A stretch of 64,000 bases of DNA from NCBI GenBank assembly GCA_036011305.1, contig DASCNA010000066.1, positions 1 through 64,000 of the forward strand, written 5' to 3'. Both the position numbers and the translations under genes were made by a program. Shown here piece by piece: positions 1 through 8,556 of this stretch (position 1 is the stretch's first letter; every line of letters starts with the position of its first letter). Source of the stretch: DASCNA01 sp036011305. GTDB taxonomy: Bacteria; Verrucomicrobiota; Lentisphaeria; Victivallales; GWF2-38-69. A model generated the notes under the pieces. The model was not told where the DNA came from, ran no database searches, and saw only the letters and a list, made by a program, of their open reading frames with translations.

Positions 1-1
1 A

Positions 2-139
2 TTGGTTGCAGCTATCTGGGGTGTATTTATCTGGAAAGAATTTAAGGGTGCTCCTAAAGGTACAAATAAAATACTTACTTTAATGTTTTTTGGATACTTG
101 ATAGGTTTAGCTTTAATTATAATTTCAAAATTTGCTTAA
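2..139 (+). CDS. C-terminal end of a sugar permease, GRP/DMT type (partial)
   Basis: An open frame enters from the left edge and stops at 137-139. The 45 visible residues form a hydrophobic segment, a basic loop with WKEFKGAPKGTNK, and a final membrane helix ending IISKFA. This pattern resembles the end of GRP/DMT-type sugar permeases (glucose/ribose porter family). The rhamnose isomerase gene begins 45 bases downstream on the same strand, so a role in rhamnose or related sugar uptake is likely. That role is inferred from context, because only the last one or two transmembrane segments are present. Confidence 0.6.
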   Translation: MVAAIWGVFIWKEFKGAPKGTNKILTLMFFGYLIGLALIIISKFA

Positions 140-184
140 AATGATTATTTATTGTTTTATTTTTTAAATATTGGAGAATTTGTT

Positions 185-1459
185 ATGAGTTGTTGTGATA
201 AAAATATTGAAACATCATATGAATTGGCAAAAGAAAGATATGCTTCTCTTGGAGTAGATGTAGATAATGCTTTAAATGAACTAGAAAAAATTCCTATTTC
301 GCTGCATTGCTGGCAAGGTGATGATGTAACTGGTTTCGAAGGTTTGGGCGATGGACTTGACGGGGGTGGTATTCAGGCAACAGGAAATTATCCTGGAAAG
401 GCCAGAAATCCTGAAGAACTTCGTTCAGATCTTGACAAGGCGTTAACTCTCATCCCTGGAAAACATAGACTGAATCTGCATGCATGTTATGCTGAAACAG
501 GTGGTAGTAAGATTGAAAGAAATGAACTTAAACCAGAACATTTTTCCGGTTGGATTGACTGGATTAATTCAAAAGGAATGGGGATGGATTTTAATCCTAC
601 ATTTTTTGCTCATGAAAAAGCTAATGATGGATTCACATTAAGTCATGTTGATGAAGGGATTAGAAAATTCTGGATTGAACACGGTATTGCATGTCGTAAA
701 ATAGGGGAAGAAATTGGTAAAAAAGTTGGTTCTCCATGTGTTACTAACATCTGGATACCTGACGGGTACAAGGACATTCCCTATGACAGAAAGATGCCAA
801 GAGTAAGGCTTGAAAATTCTCTTGATAAAATTTTAGCTGAAAAAATTAATCCAAAGTATAACCTTGATGCAGTAGAATGTAAACTCTTTGGTATAGGTTC
901 TGAAAGTTATGTAGTTGGGTCTCATGAATTTTATATGGGATATGCAATGAAAAATAACAAACTCCTCTGCCTAGATGCCGGCCATTTTCATCCTACAGAA
1001 ACAATTTCTGACAAAATATCCTCAGTTATGCTATATTTAGATGAAATACTGCTCCATGTTTCCAGACCTGTGAGATGGGACAGCGACCACGTAGTTATTT
1101 TATCAGATGATCTCCTTGATATTGCAAAATCTCTAGTAAGAGGAAATTATCTTAACAGAACTCATATCGGTCTTGATTTCTTTGATGCTAGTATAAATCG
1201 TTTAGCAGCTTGGGCAATTGGCACACGCTGTATGATTAAAGCATTGCTGATAGCAATTCTTGAACCTTCTGAAACTTTAAGACAATATGAAGATAATGGT
1301 GATTTTACCAGACGTTTGGCTCTGACAGAGGAATTAAAAACAATGCCTTTTGGTGCAATTTGGGACTATTACTGCCATAAAAAAGGAGTTCCGGTTTCAT
1401 ATTCATGGATGAATGAAGTTGAAGCTTATGAGAAAGATGTGCTTTCAAAAAGAGTATAA
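185..1459 (+). CDS. rhaA: L-rhamnose isomerase
   Basis: Predicted to interconvert L-rhamnose and L-rhamnulose in the cytoplasm, the first step of rhamnose catabolism. The 424-residue product is close to the usual RhaA length of about 420. It carries the family motif [15 protein letters not shown] near residue 38, and DAGHFHPTE and RWDSDHVV further on, which form the metal and substrate site in known RhaA proteins. The ATG at 185 is chosen because GGAG lies 8 bases upstream; an upstream in-frame TTG at 152 has no such site. It follows a sugar permease end and precedes two FGGY kinases, consistent with a sugar-catabolic operon. Confidence 0.95.
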   Translation: MSCCDKNIETSYELAKERYASLGVDVDNALNELEKIPISLHCWQGDDVTGFEGLGDGLDGGGIQATGNYPGKARNPEELRSDLDKALTLIPGKHRLNLHACYAETGGSKIERNELKPEHFSGWIDWINSKGMGMDFNPTFFAHEKANDGFTLSHVDEGIRKFWIEHGIACRKIGEEIGKKVGSPCVTNIWIPDGYKDIPYDRKMPRVRLENSLDKILAEKINPKYNLDAVECKLFGIGSESYVVGSHEFYMGYAMKNNKLLCLDAGHFHPTETISDKISSVMLYLDEILLHVSRPVRWDSDHVVILSDDLLDIAKSLVRGNYLNRTHIGLDFFDASINRLAAWAIGTRCMIKALLIAILEPSETLRQYEDNGDFTRRLALTEELKTMPFGAIWDYYCHKKGVPVSYSWMNEVEAYEKDVLSKRV

Positions 1460-1524
1460 AATTAGATAAATTCTATTTATAGATAATGTGTTTAATCTTA
1501 TAAACTTTTTTTTATGCTTTTTGT

Positions 1525-1551
1525 ATCCTGTCCTAATATATAGGACGGGAT
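1525..1551 (+). other. Stable hairpin upstream of the first FGGY kinase
   Basis: An 11-bp stem (ATCCTGTCCTA with TAGGACGGGAT, one T-G wobble) closes an ATATA loop. No T-run follows on either strand, so it is not a clear terminator. It lies between rhaA and the next kinase, 43 bases before that start codon. It could be an mRNA-stability or processing element that sets relative expression within the operon. Confidence 0.5.
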
Positions 1552-1594
1552 CGGATTGCTGAAATTTAGCATAAGATATTAAAAAGGGGAAAAA

Positions 1595-3187
1595 ATGTCA
1601 AATAAAGTTATTCTTGTTCCATCGGATGGAGCAACAAATATAAAACTTGAAGTATTTGATTTTGATACTTTAAAAACTTTACATGCAGACTCTTCAAAAT
1701 CACCTGCTGTAGAATACAAAGGTTTAAAATGTAACTGTACAGCGGAAGAGTTTGAATGGTTTGATAAAACAATATCAAAACTCCCTCAAAAATATAAAAA
1801 TGCAGTTGTTATTTCACCTGTAGCAAGAGGAGCTTCAGGAGGCCTTGTTGATAATAATAATAATATAATAGATGTTGATAATGGCAAATTGACTATTGCT
1901 TATACCCAGGATTATCCAGATAATATAGAAAGCAAATTCAGAGAAATTTGTATATCTGAAGAAAAATATTTTAATGAAACAGGATCTATTTTGGCTCTTC
2001 CTGGTAGTTTATCTTTAATAAAAAGACTGCTGTTTGAACAAATGGAGAGAAGTGAAATTGCTGAAAGAGCGAAAGGTTTTGCCCCATATTCAATTTTGAT
2101 GGCTGGACATTTTTTAGGTGATGATTTTTTAAAAGCAATCGAATTGGCAGGCAACGAACATTCATACTGGATGTGCCATTCTGGAGCTAGAAATATAAAT
2201 AAAGAACCTGGTACACCAAGCTCAATTTGCGATAAAATTGAATTGTTCTGGAAATTAGTACCACGTAAAACTGCAGTATCTTACAAGGCAATTGGATGTA
2301 TTTCTGGAGATTATGCAGATAAAATTGGCATAAAAAATGATGTTACTGTTACACCCGGCGGCCATGATACATGTTTATCTCATATTCCTATAATTTCAAC
2401 ATTTTACCAGGCGTTTTCACATTTGAAGAAAAATGGAGTTTTCCACTTAGAAATCGGAACATGGATTATGGGAGCACAACTGAATAATCTAGGTGCTGAT
2501 CTATGTATATCTTCGAATAGTAAAAAAGGTACTATGGTGCAGGGAACAGTTGATGGAGTCCCTGTTCCGACTACTATGTATGGAGGTGGTGCTGATTATC
2601 GAACTCTGGTAGAGATGGCTAAAAAACGAAATATTGAATTTGATTCAGATGTGGATACAAATCTTCTTAATGAGGTTTTGCAGGATAACTGCTGCTTTAT
2701 TCTGCCTAATATTGATCCGAATAATCATGGTACAGGTCCATTTCCAGAGCTTGAAGGGAAAATTATAAATGAAGATTATTTTTACAGTTCAGGCAGAAAA
2801 GCCTTTCTAGTTTCTAATTTGATGACTGCATTGACTGCTTCTTATCAGATATCAGGATTGCTTGCAGATAATACTTCTATTGTACTGACTGGGGGAGGAG
2901 CTAAAAATGATTTGTTCGGAAGTCTTTTAGCTACATTAACTGGTCATGATGTTTATATTGGTTACGATAAATTTGATAATATTATCAGTGAAACTACATC
3001 TCTCGGTGCTGCTATTGTTGGAAAAGCATCCTGCCTAAATATTCATCCATACGATGTAGATGTAAGTTCAATTGGAGTGAAATATAGAAAGTTGGCTGAA
3101 TTATCTGATGAATTGAAAACATATTTAAAGGAATATAAAGAAAGTTTTTTCAAAACAATTAAGGAAAACTGTAGCTGCTGTAATTAA
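1595..3187 (+). CDS. FGGY-family carbohydrate kinase, possible rhamnulokinase
   Basis: Predicted cytoplasmic sugar kinase of 530 residues with the actin-like two-domain FGGY fold. The C-terminal half shows PGGHDTCLSHIP, EIGTWIMG and the nucleotide-binding LTGGGAKNDLFG (near residue 430), followed by SETTSLGAAIVG, typical of FGGY kinases. The N-terminus is divergent: it begins KVILVPSDGATNIKLEVF rather than the usual phosphate-loop GIDxGT, although a related Asp-Gly core is visible. The start has AGGGG about 6 bases upstream. Its place next to rhaA suggests phosphorylation of L-rhamnulose. The substrate is inferred from context only, since the sequence is not a clear RhaB match. Confidence 0.85.
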   Translation: MSNKVILVPSDGATNIKLEVFDFDTLKTLHADSSKSPAVEYKGLKCNCTAEEFEWFDKTISKLPQKYKNAVVISPVARGASGGLVDNNNNIIDVDNGKLTIAYTQDYPDNIESKFREICISEEKYFNETGSILALPGSLSLIKRLLFEQMERSEIAERAKGFAPYSILMAGHFLGDDFLKAIELAGNEHSYWMCHSGARNINKEPGTPSSICDKIELFWKLVPRKTAVSYKAIGCISGDYADKIGIKNDVTVTPGGHDTCLSHIPIISTFYQAFSHLKKNGVFHLEIGTWIMGAQLNNLGADLCISSNSKKGTMVQGTVDGVPVPTTMYGGGADYRTLVEMAKKRNIEFDSDVDTNLLNEVLQDNCCFILPNIDPNNHGTGPFPELEGKIINEDYFYSSGRKAFLVSNLMTALTASYQISGLLADNTSIVLTGGGAKNDLFGSLLATLTGHDVYIGYDKFDNIISETTSLGAAIVGKASCLNIHPYDVDVSSIGVKYRKLAELSDELKTYLKEYKESFFKTIKENCSCCN

Positions 3188-3204
3188 AATAGGAGATTTT
3201 GTTT

Positions 3205-4869
3205 ATGTCTAATTATTATATAGGTGTAGATGTAGGAACAGGAAGTGCAAGAGCAGGTGTATTTACATGTGATGGAAAAATGCTGGCATCTGCAGTAAAA
3301 AATATTAAGATGTGGAAAAAAGATCCGGCTTTTGTGGAACAGTCTTCAAACGATATTTGGAACTCTGTATGTCATGTGGTGAATAAATCTGTTACAGATG
3401 CTGGGATAAATAAAAGTGATGTCAAAGGTATCGGGTTTGATGCTACATGTTCGTTAGTTGCATTGGATGAAAACAGTAATCCTGTTACTGTAAGCCCGTC
3501 AGGAGATACAGAACGAAATGTTATCGTCTGGATGGATCACAGAGCTATTGAAGAAACTGAGTTTATTAATTCCACAAATCACAAAGTTCTTGAATATGTC
3601 GGAGGAAAAATTTCTCCTGAAATGGAAACTACAAAGCTATTGTGGCTTAAAAAACATATGCCGAAAACATGGAAAGAAACAGAAAAGTTTTATGATCTGC
3701 CTGATTTTTTAATCTATCAGGCTACAGGAAAAGATATAAGATCCCTTTGTTCGACTGTTTGTAAATGGACATACATGGGACATGAAAAAGGCAGTTCACA
3801 GAATACTGTCGGTAGATGGAGCGATTCATATTTTCAGACAATTGGACTTGAAGATTTAGCTGAAAATAATTATAAAAAAATTGGTTCAGTAGTCAAACCT
3901 ATCGGAGAATCTATTTCAGGTGGATTATGTGAAAAATCAGCTGAACAACTGGGATTATCAGCAGGTACAGCTGTTGGAGTATCAATGATTGATGCACATG
4001 CCGGGGGCATCGGAATGATTGGTGCTCAGTTAGAGAAGAAGCCATTAACAAATTCGGAGATGTCAAAGAGATTAGCTCTTATCGGAGGTACTTCCAGCTG
4101 TCATATGGCAGTATCCACAGATCCTAATTTTGTTCCTGGAGTTTGGGGACCTTATTATTCTGCAATGCTTCCTGAAATGTGGCTTGCTGAAGGAGGGCAA
4201 TCAGCTACAGGAGCATTGGTTGATCATGTTATTTTTACAAATAGCAGAGCTGATGAACTTAAAAAACAGTCTGATGAAACTAACAAAAGTGTTTATGAAA
4301 TTCTAAATAACAGACTGGAAAAGCTTGCTGCGGGAAAATCATTTCCTGCTGAATTAACAAAAGAACTGCATGTACTCCCTTATTTTCATGGAAATAGGTC
4401 TCCAAGAGCAAATCCATTTCTGAAAGGTATGATTTCAGGTTTGAAGCTATCTGATTCAATTGACGAACTTGCTCTTTTATATTTAGCTACAATTCAATCA
4501 ATTGCATATGGAACAAAACATATTATCGAAGAAATGAATAAAAACGGATTTCAGATAGAAACCATATTTGCATGTGGAGGTGGAACAAAAAATCCTGTTT
4601 TTTTAAGAGAGCATGCAGATATTACAGGCTGTGAAATTGTTCTTTCCAAAGAAAAAGAAGCAGTATTATTGGGATCTGCCATTTTAGGAGCTGTAGCTTC
4701 AGGTAATGTACCATCTGTACTCGATGGCATGAAGGCTATGAATAAAGTTGACAGAGTCATAAAACCCAACAGCGGGAAAGTAGCTGATTATCACAATGTC
4801 AAATATAAAGTTTTTCATAAAATGTATAAAGACCAGTTAGAATATAGTAATATAATGAACTATAAATAA
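3205..4869 (+). CDS. FGGY-family pentulose (ribulose-type) kinase
   Basis: A 554-residue FGGY kinase, unlike its upstream neighbour in having a canonical phosphate loop GVDVGTGSARAGVF at residues 6-19. It also has VWMDHRA near 110, GGTSSCHMA near 295 and the adenosine motif FACGGGTKNPVF near 455. This arrangement matches the FGGY/YDR109C-type D-ribulokinase group, including its WGPYYSAMLP region. The ATG at 3205 has AGGAG 9 bases upstream. The gene starts 17 bases after the preceding kinase stops, so the two are almost certainly cotranscribed. A second ketose from the same carbohydrate source is a plausible substrate. The family is sure, the substrate is not. Confidence 0.9.
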   Translation: MSNYYIGVDVGTGSARAGVFTCDGKMLASAVKNIKMWKKDPAFVEQSSNDIWNSVCHVVNKSVTDAGINKSDVKGIGFDATCSLVALDENSNPVTVSPSGDTERNVIVWMDHRAIEETEFINSTNHKVLEYVGGKISPEMETTKLLWLKKHMPKTWKETEKFYDLPDFLIYQATGKDIRSLCSTVCKWTYMGHEKGSSQNTVGRWSDSYFQTIGLEDLAENNYKKIGSVVKPIGESISGGLCEKSAEQLGLSAGTAVGVSMIDAHAGGIGMIGAQLEKKPLTNSEMSKRLALIGGTSSCHMAVSTDPNFVPGVWGPYYSAMLPEMWLAEGGQSATGALVDHVIFTNSRADELKKQSDETNKSVYEILNNRLEKLAAGKSFPAELTKELHVLPYFHGNRSPRANPFLKGMISGLKLSDSIDELALLYLATIQSIAYGTKHIIEEMNKNGFQIETIFACGGGTKNPVFLREHADITGCEIVLSKEKEAVLLGSAILGAVASGNVPSVLDGMKAMNKVDRVIKPNSGKVADYHNVKYKVFHKMYKDQLEYSNIMNYK

Positions 4870-4993
4870 CTTTATATCAGGTTTTAGGTGTTAATATTCA
4901 GGTTAGGTATAAGCGTAAGTTTTACCGACAGATCATAATAACTCAGTTACTTAAAACCTAAAACTTGAAACTTAAAATTATCAAAGGTAACAT

Positions 4994-5731
4994 ATGCATA
5001 AACTGCCTAGAATTGGCATATCCGGCGGTCTGGCCTTAGGAGATTTAGACCATTTAGTACAGGAACATAAAAGAAGAGCCTATACCGCTGACGACTATGT
5101 GCAGTCAGTTGCTGATGCAGGCGGAGTTCCGTATATAATTCCTGTTATTTATGATAATTATATGATTTATGAACAAATGTCTGTGCTGGATGGATTAATA
5201 CTTTCAGGCGGCGAGGATATAAATCCTTTGGTTTATGGAGAAGAACCTCATTTTAAACTTGCTGAAATACTTCCCGAACGTGATGACTATGAAAAAATAT
5301 TACTTGCTGCTGCTGATGAAAAAAAAATACCTGTATTAGGGATATGCCGTGGACTTCAGTTTATAAATGTCCATAATGGTGGAACTCTTTATCAGGATAA
5401 TACTCTTCACGAAGGAACATGGATTAAACATTCTCAAAAACTGCATCCGGATGCCATTACGCACACAGTGGATATTATAAAAAATACATGGCTGCACGAT
5501 TTATTCGGAGATAAAGTAGTTGCTAACAGTTTCCATCACCAGTCAATCAAAAGTGTAGCAAAAGGATTTAAAATAATTGCAACTGCAAGAGATGGTGTCG
5601 TTGAGGGCATAGAAAGAGAAAAAGGCAGTTTCTGTGTTGGGGTGCAATGGCATCCTGAAATGATGGTTGAAAAAGATGAAAATATGAAAAAACTGTTTAA
5701 AGGCTTTGTTAATATCTGCAAAAAATTATAA
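4994..5731 (+). CDS. Gamma-glutamyl-gamma-aminobutyrate hydrolase-type class I glutamine amidotransferase (peptidase C26)
   Basis: A 245-residue cytoplasmic hydrolase of the PuuD/C26 group, which cleaves gamma-glutamyl amide bonds. The nucleophile elbow GICRGLQF places the catalytic Cys at 118. The His-Glu pair is in VGVQWHPEMM (His220, Glu222). LSGGEDINP near 70 is the conserved oxyanion-side loop. The length matches the family. It is about 120 bases downstream of the kinase and may be transcribed separately. Nothing nearby points to polyamine catabolism, so the natural gamma-glutamyl substrate is unknown. Confidence 0.9.
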   Translation: MHKLPRIGISGGLALGDLDHLVQEHKRRAYTADDYVQSVADAGGVPYIIPVIYDNYMIYEQMSVLDGLILSGGEDINPLVYGEEPHFKLAEILPERDDYEKILLAAADEKKIPVLGICRGLQFINVHNGGTLYQDNTLHEGTWIKHSQKLHPDAITHTVDIIKNTWLHDLFGDKVVANSFHHQSIKSVAKGFKIIATARDGVVEGIEREKGSFCVGVQWHPEMMVEKDENMKKLFKGFVNICKKL

Positions 5732-6036
5732 GATTATTATCTGCTTCGTAATTTTTGTGTTGAAAATGACTAAATATCTACTACTGCTAGATAGTAGTTA
5801 ATTTAATGACTAATATGTTTATTATTTTATATGTTGTACAATTTAGTTAGCAATATGGCTAAATAAGTTGCCTTCCTTCCCAGTTTATTAAGGTAAATAG
5901 ATAATTATTCCGATTATGCAAAAAGATCTAAAGTGCTGACTTTCATATATATCCTGCCCTTCTGGACTATTGTTTTATCATATAAGTTAGATAAAATTAA
6001 TTACTAGAGTTTAATATCATAATAGTAAGGAGAGCT
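5732..6036. other. Intergenic stretch with a possible promoter for the surface-repeat genes
   Basis: No gene is apparent. A small inverted repeat (CTACTA at 5778 with TAGTAG at 5792) is too weak to call. A promoter-like pair TTGTTT (5970-5975) and TAAAAT (5992-5997), spaced 16 bases, could serve the gene at 6037. An AAGGAG ribosome site lies just before that start. Confidence 0.3.
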
Positions 6037-6537
6037 ATGAAGTTAAAGATATTGTTCGTATTACTGACGTGCCTTTTTCTAGCACAATTGAATGCAACTG
6101 ATGCTAAAAATGAGTCTTCACCGGTAAGATTTTGCCTTTGGCCTGGGATTTGGAGTGTTCCTACAGATACAAATATAAATGGGTTAAGTTTTGGGTTGGC
6201 TACAGGGATTATTAAAAATAAAAAAGAAACTGGATGTGATTTAGCTTTATTTACTAGTGAAACAGGAAATTTTGATGGATTCCAAATGGGAATGGGTGCA
6301 AAGGCTACAAATGGTAAAGGTGTAGCAGTTGGGCTTATTGGAACTGACACAAGAAATTTTGATGGCGGATCAATAGCTCTTATTGTTAATAATACTGATC
6401 ATTCATCAGATTTCTGGCAGGTTGGTATGTATAATGTATCAAGAGCATCGAATGGATTCCAGATTGGAGTCTTAAATGTCATGGATAACGGCATTTTACC
6501 TATATGTCCTTTTTTTAATTATTCCGTATCTAAATGA
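6037..6537 (+). CDS. Secreted LA_2272-like surface repeat protein, type A
   Basis: A 166-residue protein with an N-terminal signal peptide (MKLKILFVLLTCLFLAQLNA). A conserved CLWPGIWSVP segment follows, then about 20-residue units with Gly-Phe-Gln-x-Gly patterns such as DGFQMGMG and NGFQIGVLN. It ends with an aromatic/hydrophobic patch (ICPFFNYSVSK). This repeat style is like the LA_2272-type surface repeat family described in Leptospira and probably forms beta-strands. A secreted or outer-membrane location is inferred from the signal peptide. It is the first of three adjacent paralogues and is defined here as type A by its GGSIALIVNNTD centre. AAGGAG precedes the ATG. The function is unknown. 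Confidence 0.8.
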   Translation: MKLKILFVLLTCLFLAQLNATDAKNESSPVRFCLWPGIWSVPTDTNINGLSFGLATGIIKNKKETGCDLALFTSETGNFDGFQMGMGAKATNGKGVAVGLIGTDTRNFDGGSIALIVNNTDHSSDFWQVGMYNVSRASNGFQIGVLNVMDNGILPICPFFNYSVSK

Positions 6538-6622
6538 CCAAAGAGTTATTTCTATTTTCTTGGTTGTGAAAGGATAAAAAAATATAAACTTGTTTAGCAT
6601 AATAATTAATTTAAGGAGATTT

Positions 6623-7117
6623 ATGAAGTTTAAAATATTGATAATATTATTAGCATGCCTATTTTTAACACAAACTAATGCATCTGATACTAAAGAAGAA
6701 TCATTTCCAATAAGATTTTGCCTTTGGCCTGGGGTTTGGAGCGTCCCTGCTGATACAAATATAAAAGGGTTTAGTTTTGGATTGGCGACAGGAATAATTA
6801 AAAATAAGAAAGTTACAGGGTGCGACTTAGGGCTACTTCTGAGTCAAACAAAGAATTTTAGTGGCTTTCAAATGGGACTAGGTACAGTATCTGAATATTC
6901 TAAAGGTGTAATGGTTGGTTTTGGAACTACTGCTGATTATTATGAGGGATGTCAGATAGGTATTGCAAATAAAATAGAAGATTCAAAATCTATATGGCAG
7001 ATTGGTCTATTTAATTCTTCTAGAAATACACAAGGTGTCCAAATTGGACTTCTAAACGATATGGATAACGGCTTTTTACCGGTATGTCCATTTATTAACT
7101 TTTCAAAATCAAAGTAA
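6623..7117 (+). CDS. Secreted LA_2272-like surface repeat protein, type B
   Basis: A 164-residue paralogue of the preceding gene, starting 85 bases after it. It has its own signal peptide (MKFKILIILLACLFLTQTNA), the same CLWPGVWSVP segment and the same C-terminal NDMDNGFLPVCPFINF. Its central part differs: GLLLSQT and YYEGCQIGIANK replace the corresponding type A residues. The ATG at 6623 is preferred because AAGGAG lies directly before it and the signal peptide aligns with the neighbour. It is followed by a clear terminator. Surface exposure is inferred, and no enzymatic motif is seen. Confidence 0.8.
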   Translation: MKFKILIILLACLFLTQTNASDTKEESFPIRFCLWPGVWSVPADTNIKGFSFGLATGIIKNKKVTGCDLGLLLSQTKNFSGFQMGLGTVSEYSKGVMVGFGTTADYYEGCQIGIANKIEDSKSIWQIGLFNSSRNTQGVQIGLLNDMDNGFLPVCPFINFSKSK

Positions 7118-7134
7118 TTAAAGACAGTAAATAT

Positions 7135-7167
7135 AAGTAGCATTATTTAATTAGTGCTACTTTTTTT
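7135..7167 (+). terminator. Intrinsic terminator after the type B gene
   Basis: A perfect 8-bp stem (AAGTAGCA with TGCTACTT) and a 12-base loop run into seven Ts. It lies 18 bases after the stop codon. Confidence 0.8.
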
Positions 7168-7413
7168 AATGGTTGTAAAAACTTACTGCATTTATTGAAG
7201 CTTATATAAATTTGTTGTACTTATCATGGGGTAAAAATTATAACGAAAATGTATCATTATTACTTATAAGAAATATTCATTTATGGTGTAAGCAGATAAT
7301 TAACAGAATATTTTATTTAAGATATTTATACACCTTAACTTTATGGTAATACGGTCTAGGAAAAGAAAGCAGTTCATATATACATCATGACTACCCAAGC
7401 TTATGATAGATTA

Positions 7414-7442
7414 TTGCTATATTGTAAAAGATTAGATATAAT
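7414..7442 (+). promoter_or_regulatory. Sigma-70-type promoter for the fused repeat gene
   Basis: TTGCTA at 7414 and a consensus TATAAT at 7437 are separated by 17 bases. This would start transcription about 30 bases before the gene's start codon. The upstream terminator at 7135-7167 separates this unit from the first two paralogues. The rest of the 7168-7413 interval shows nothing recognisable. Confidence 0.55.
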
Positions 7443-7479
7443 TTAATGATATAATTTAATACATAAGTCGATGAGAACT

Positions 7480-8406
7480 ATGAAGTTAAAGATATTCTTA
7501 GTTGTATTGACGTGCTTATTTCTTGCGCAACTGAATGCATCAGATGCTAAAAATGAATCTTCAACAATGATAAAATATTGCCTTTGGCCAGGAATTTGGA
7601 GTGTGCCTGCAGATACAAATGTAAATGGTCTCAGCTTTGGATTGTCAACAGGGTTAATGAAAAACAACAAATTAACAGGTTGCGATTTAGCACTAATTAC
7701 CAGCGAAACAAAAAATATGCATGGATTCCAAATGGGAATGGGGACAATAACTACAAATGGTGAAGGTGTAGTTGTTGGATTGGTCGGAACAGACACAGAA
7801 AATTTTAATGGAGGATCAATTGCTATTATAGTTAATAACACTGATAATTCACCAACTTTCTGGCAAATTGGTATGTATAATGTAGCAAGAGCATCAAAAG
7901 GATTTCAGATTGGAATTTTAAATGCCATGGATAACGGTTTTATACCTATATGCCCTTTATTTAATTTTTCCGTTGATTCTAAAATAAGTTCATTTCCTGT
8001 AAGATTTTGCTTTTGGCCAGGGATTGGGAGTATTCCGTCTGATAAAAATATATATGGACTCAGCTTTGGGGTGGCAACGGGGAAAATTAAAAATAAGAAA
8101 GTTATAGGATGCGATTTAGGGCTATTACTGAGTCAAACAGAGAATTTTACAGGTTTTCAGATAGGATTAGGTGCAATAGCAAGACATTCTAAAGGTGTCA
8201 TGGTTGGTGTTGGAACTAGTTCTGATTTTTATGATGGAGTAATGATAGGTTTTGGAAATAAAGCAGAAGATTCAAAATCTATATGGCAGATTGGTGCCTA
8301 TAATACTTCTAGACGTTCACATGGGATTCAAATTGGACTTCTGAATGCTATGGATAATGGTTTTTTACCGTTATGCCCTTTTATTAATTTTTCAGTTTCC
8401 AAGTGA
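7480..8406 (+). CDS. Secreted surface repeat protein, fusion of type A and type B units
   Basis: A 308-residue protein consisting of one type A unit (about residues 1-165, with signal peptide and GGSIAIIVNNTD) joined to one type B unit (from about residue 168). The B unit has GLLLSQT and EDSKSIWQIG but lacks a second signal peptide. The CFWPGIGSIP segment appears again at the start of the second half. The ATG at 7480 is preferred over 7471 because it aligns with MKLKI of the 6037 gene; neither has a strong ribosome site. The order A then B copies the order of the two upstream genes, pointing to duplication followed by fusion. Confidence 0.8.
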   Translation: MKLKIFLVVLTCLFLAQLNASDAKNESSTMIKYCLWPGIWSVPADTNVNGLSFGLSTGLMKNNKLTGCDLALITSETKNMHGFQMGMGTITTNGEGVVVGLVGTDTENFNGGSIAIIVNNTDNSPTFWQIGMYNVARASKGFQIGILNAMDNGFIPICPLFNFSVDSKISSFPVRFCFWPGIGSIPSDKNIYGLSFGVATGKIKNKKVIGCDLGLLLSQTENFTGFQIGLGAIARHSKGVMVGVGTSSDFYDGVMIGFGNKAEDSKSIWQIGAYNTSRRSHGIQIGLLNAMDNGFLPLCPFINFSVSK

Positions 8407-8486
8407 CTCATAAACTGAACGTATAACCAAAAAGAAAGTTTAGGCTAGTACTGCATGAGAATATAGCTTTTAAAGCATTTACCTTT

Positions 8487-8524
8487 AAGAGCAGAATTAT
8501 TTAGTTAGTTCTGCTCTTTTTTAT
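8487..8524 (+). terminator. Intrinsic terminator after the fused repeat gene
   Basis: A perfect 10-bp stem AAGAGCAGAA with TTCTGCTCTT (loop of 12 bases) is followed by a T-rich tract. It lies about 80 bases after the stop codon, between convergent genes. Confidence 0.85.
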
Positions 8525-8556
8525 TTTAAATTGCTTAGCTAATTACTTTTAGGTAA

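Noticed and set aside
4877..4967. Imperfect inverted repeat CAGGTTTTAGGT / ACCTAAAACTTG after the second kinase
   Set aside because: The spacer is about 65 bases, one position mismatches and no T-run follows; the AT-rich composition makes this kind of match common.
5778..5797. CTACTA...TAGTAG as a terminator
   Set aside because: Only six pairs, and no T-run beyond a TTAATTT tract.
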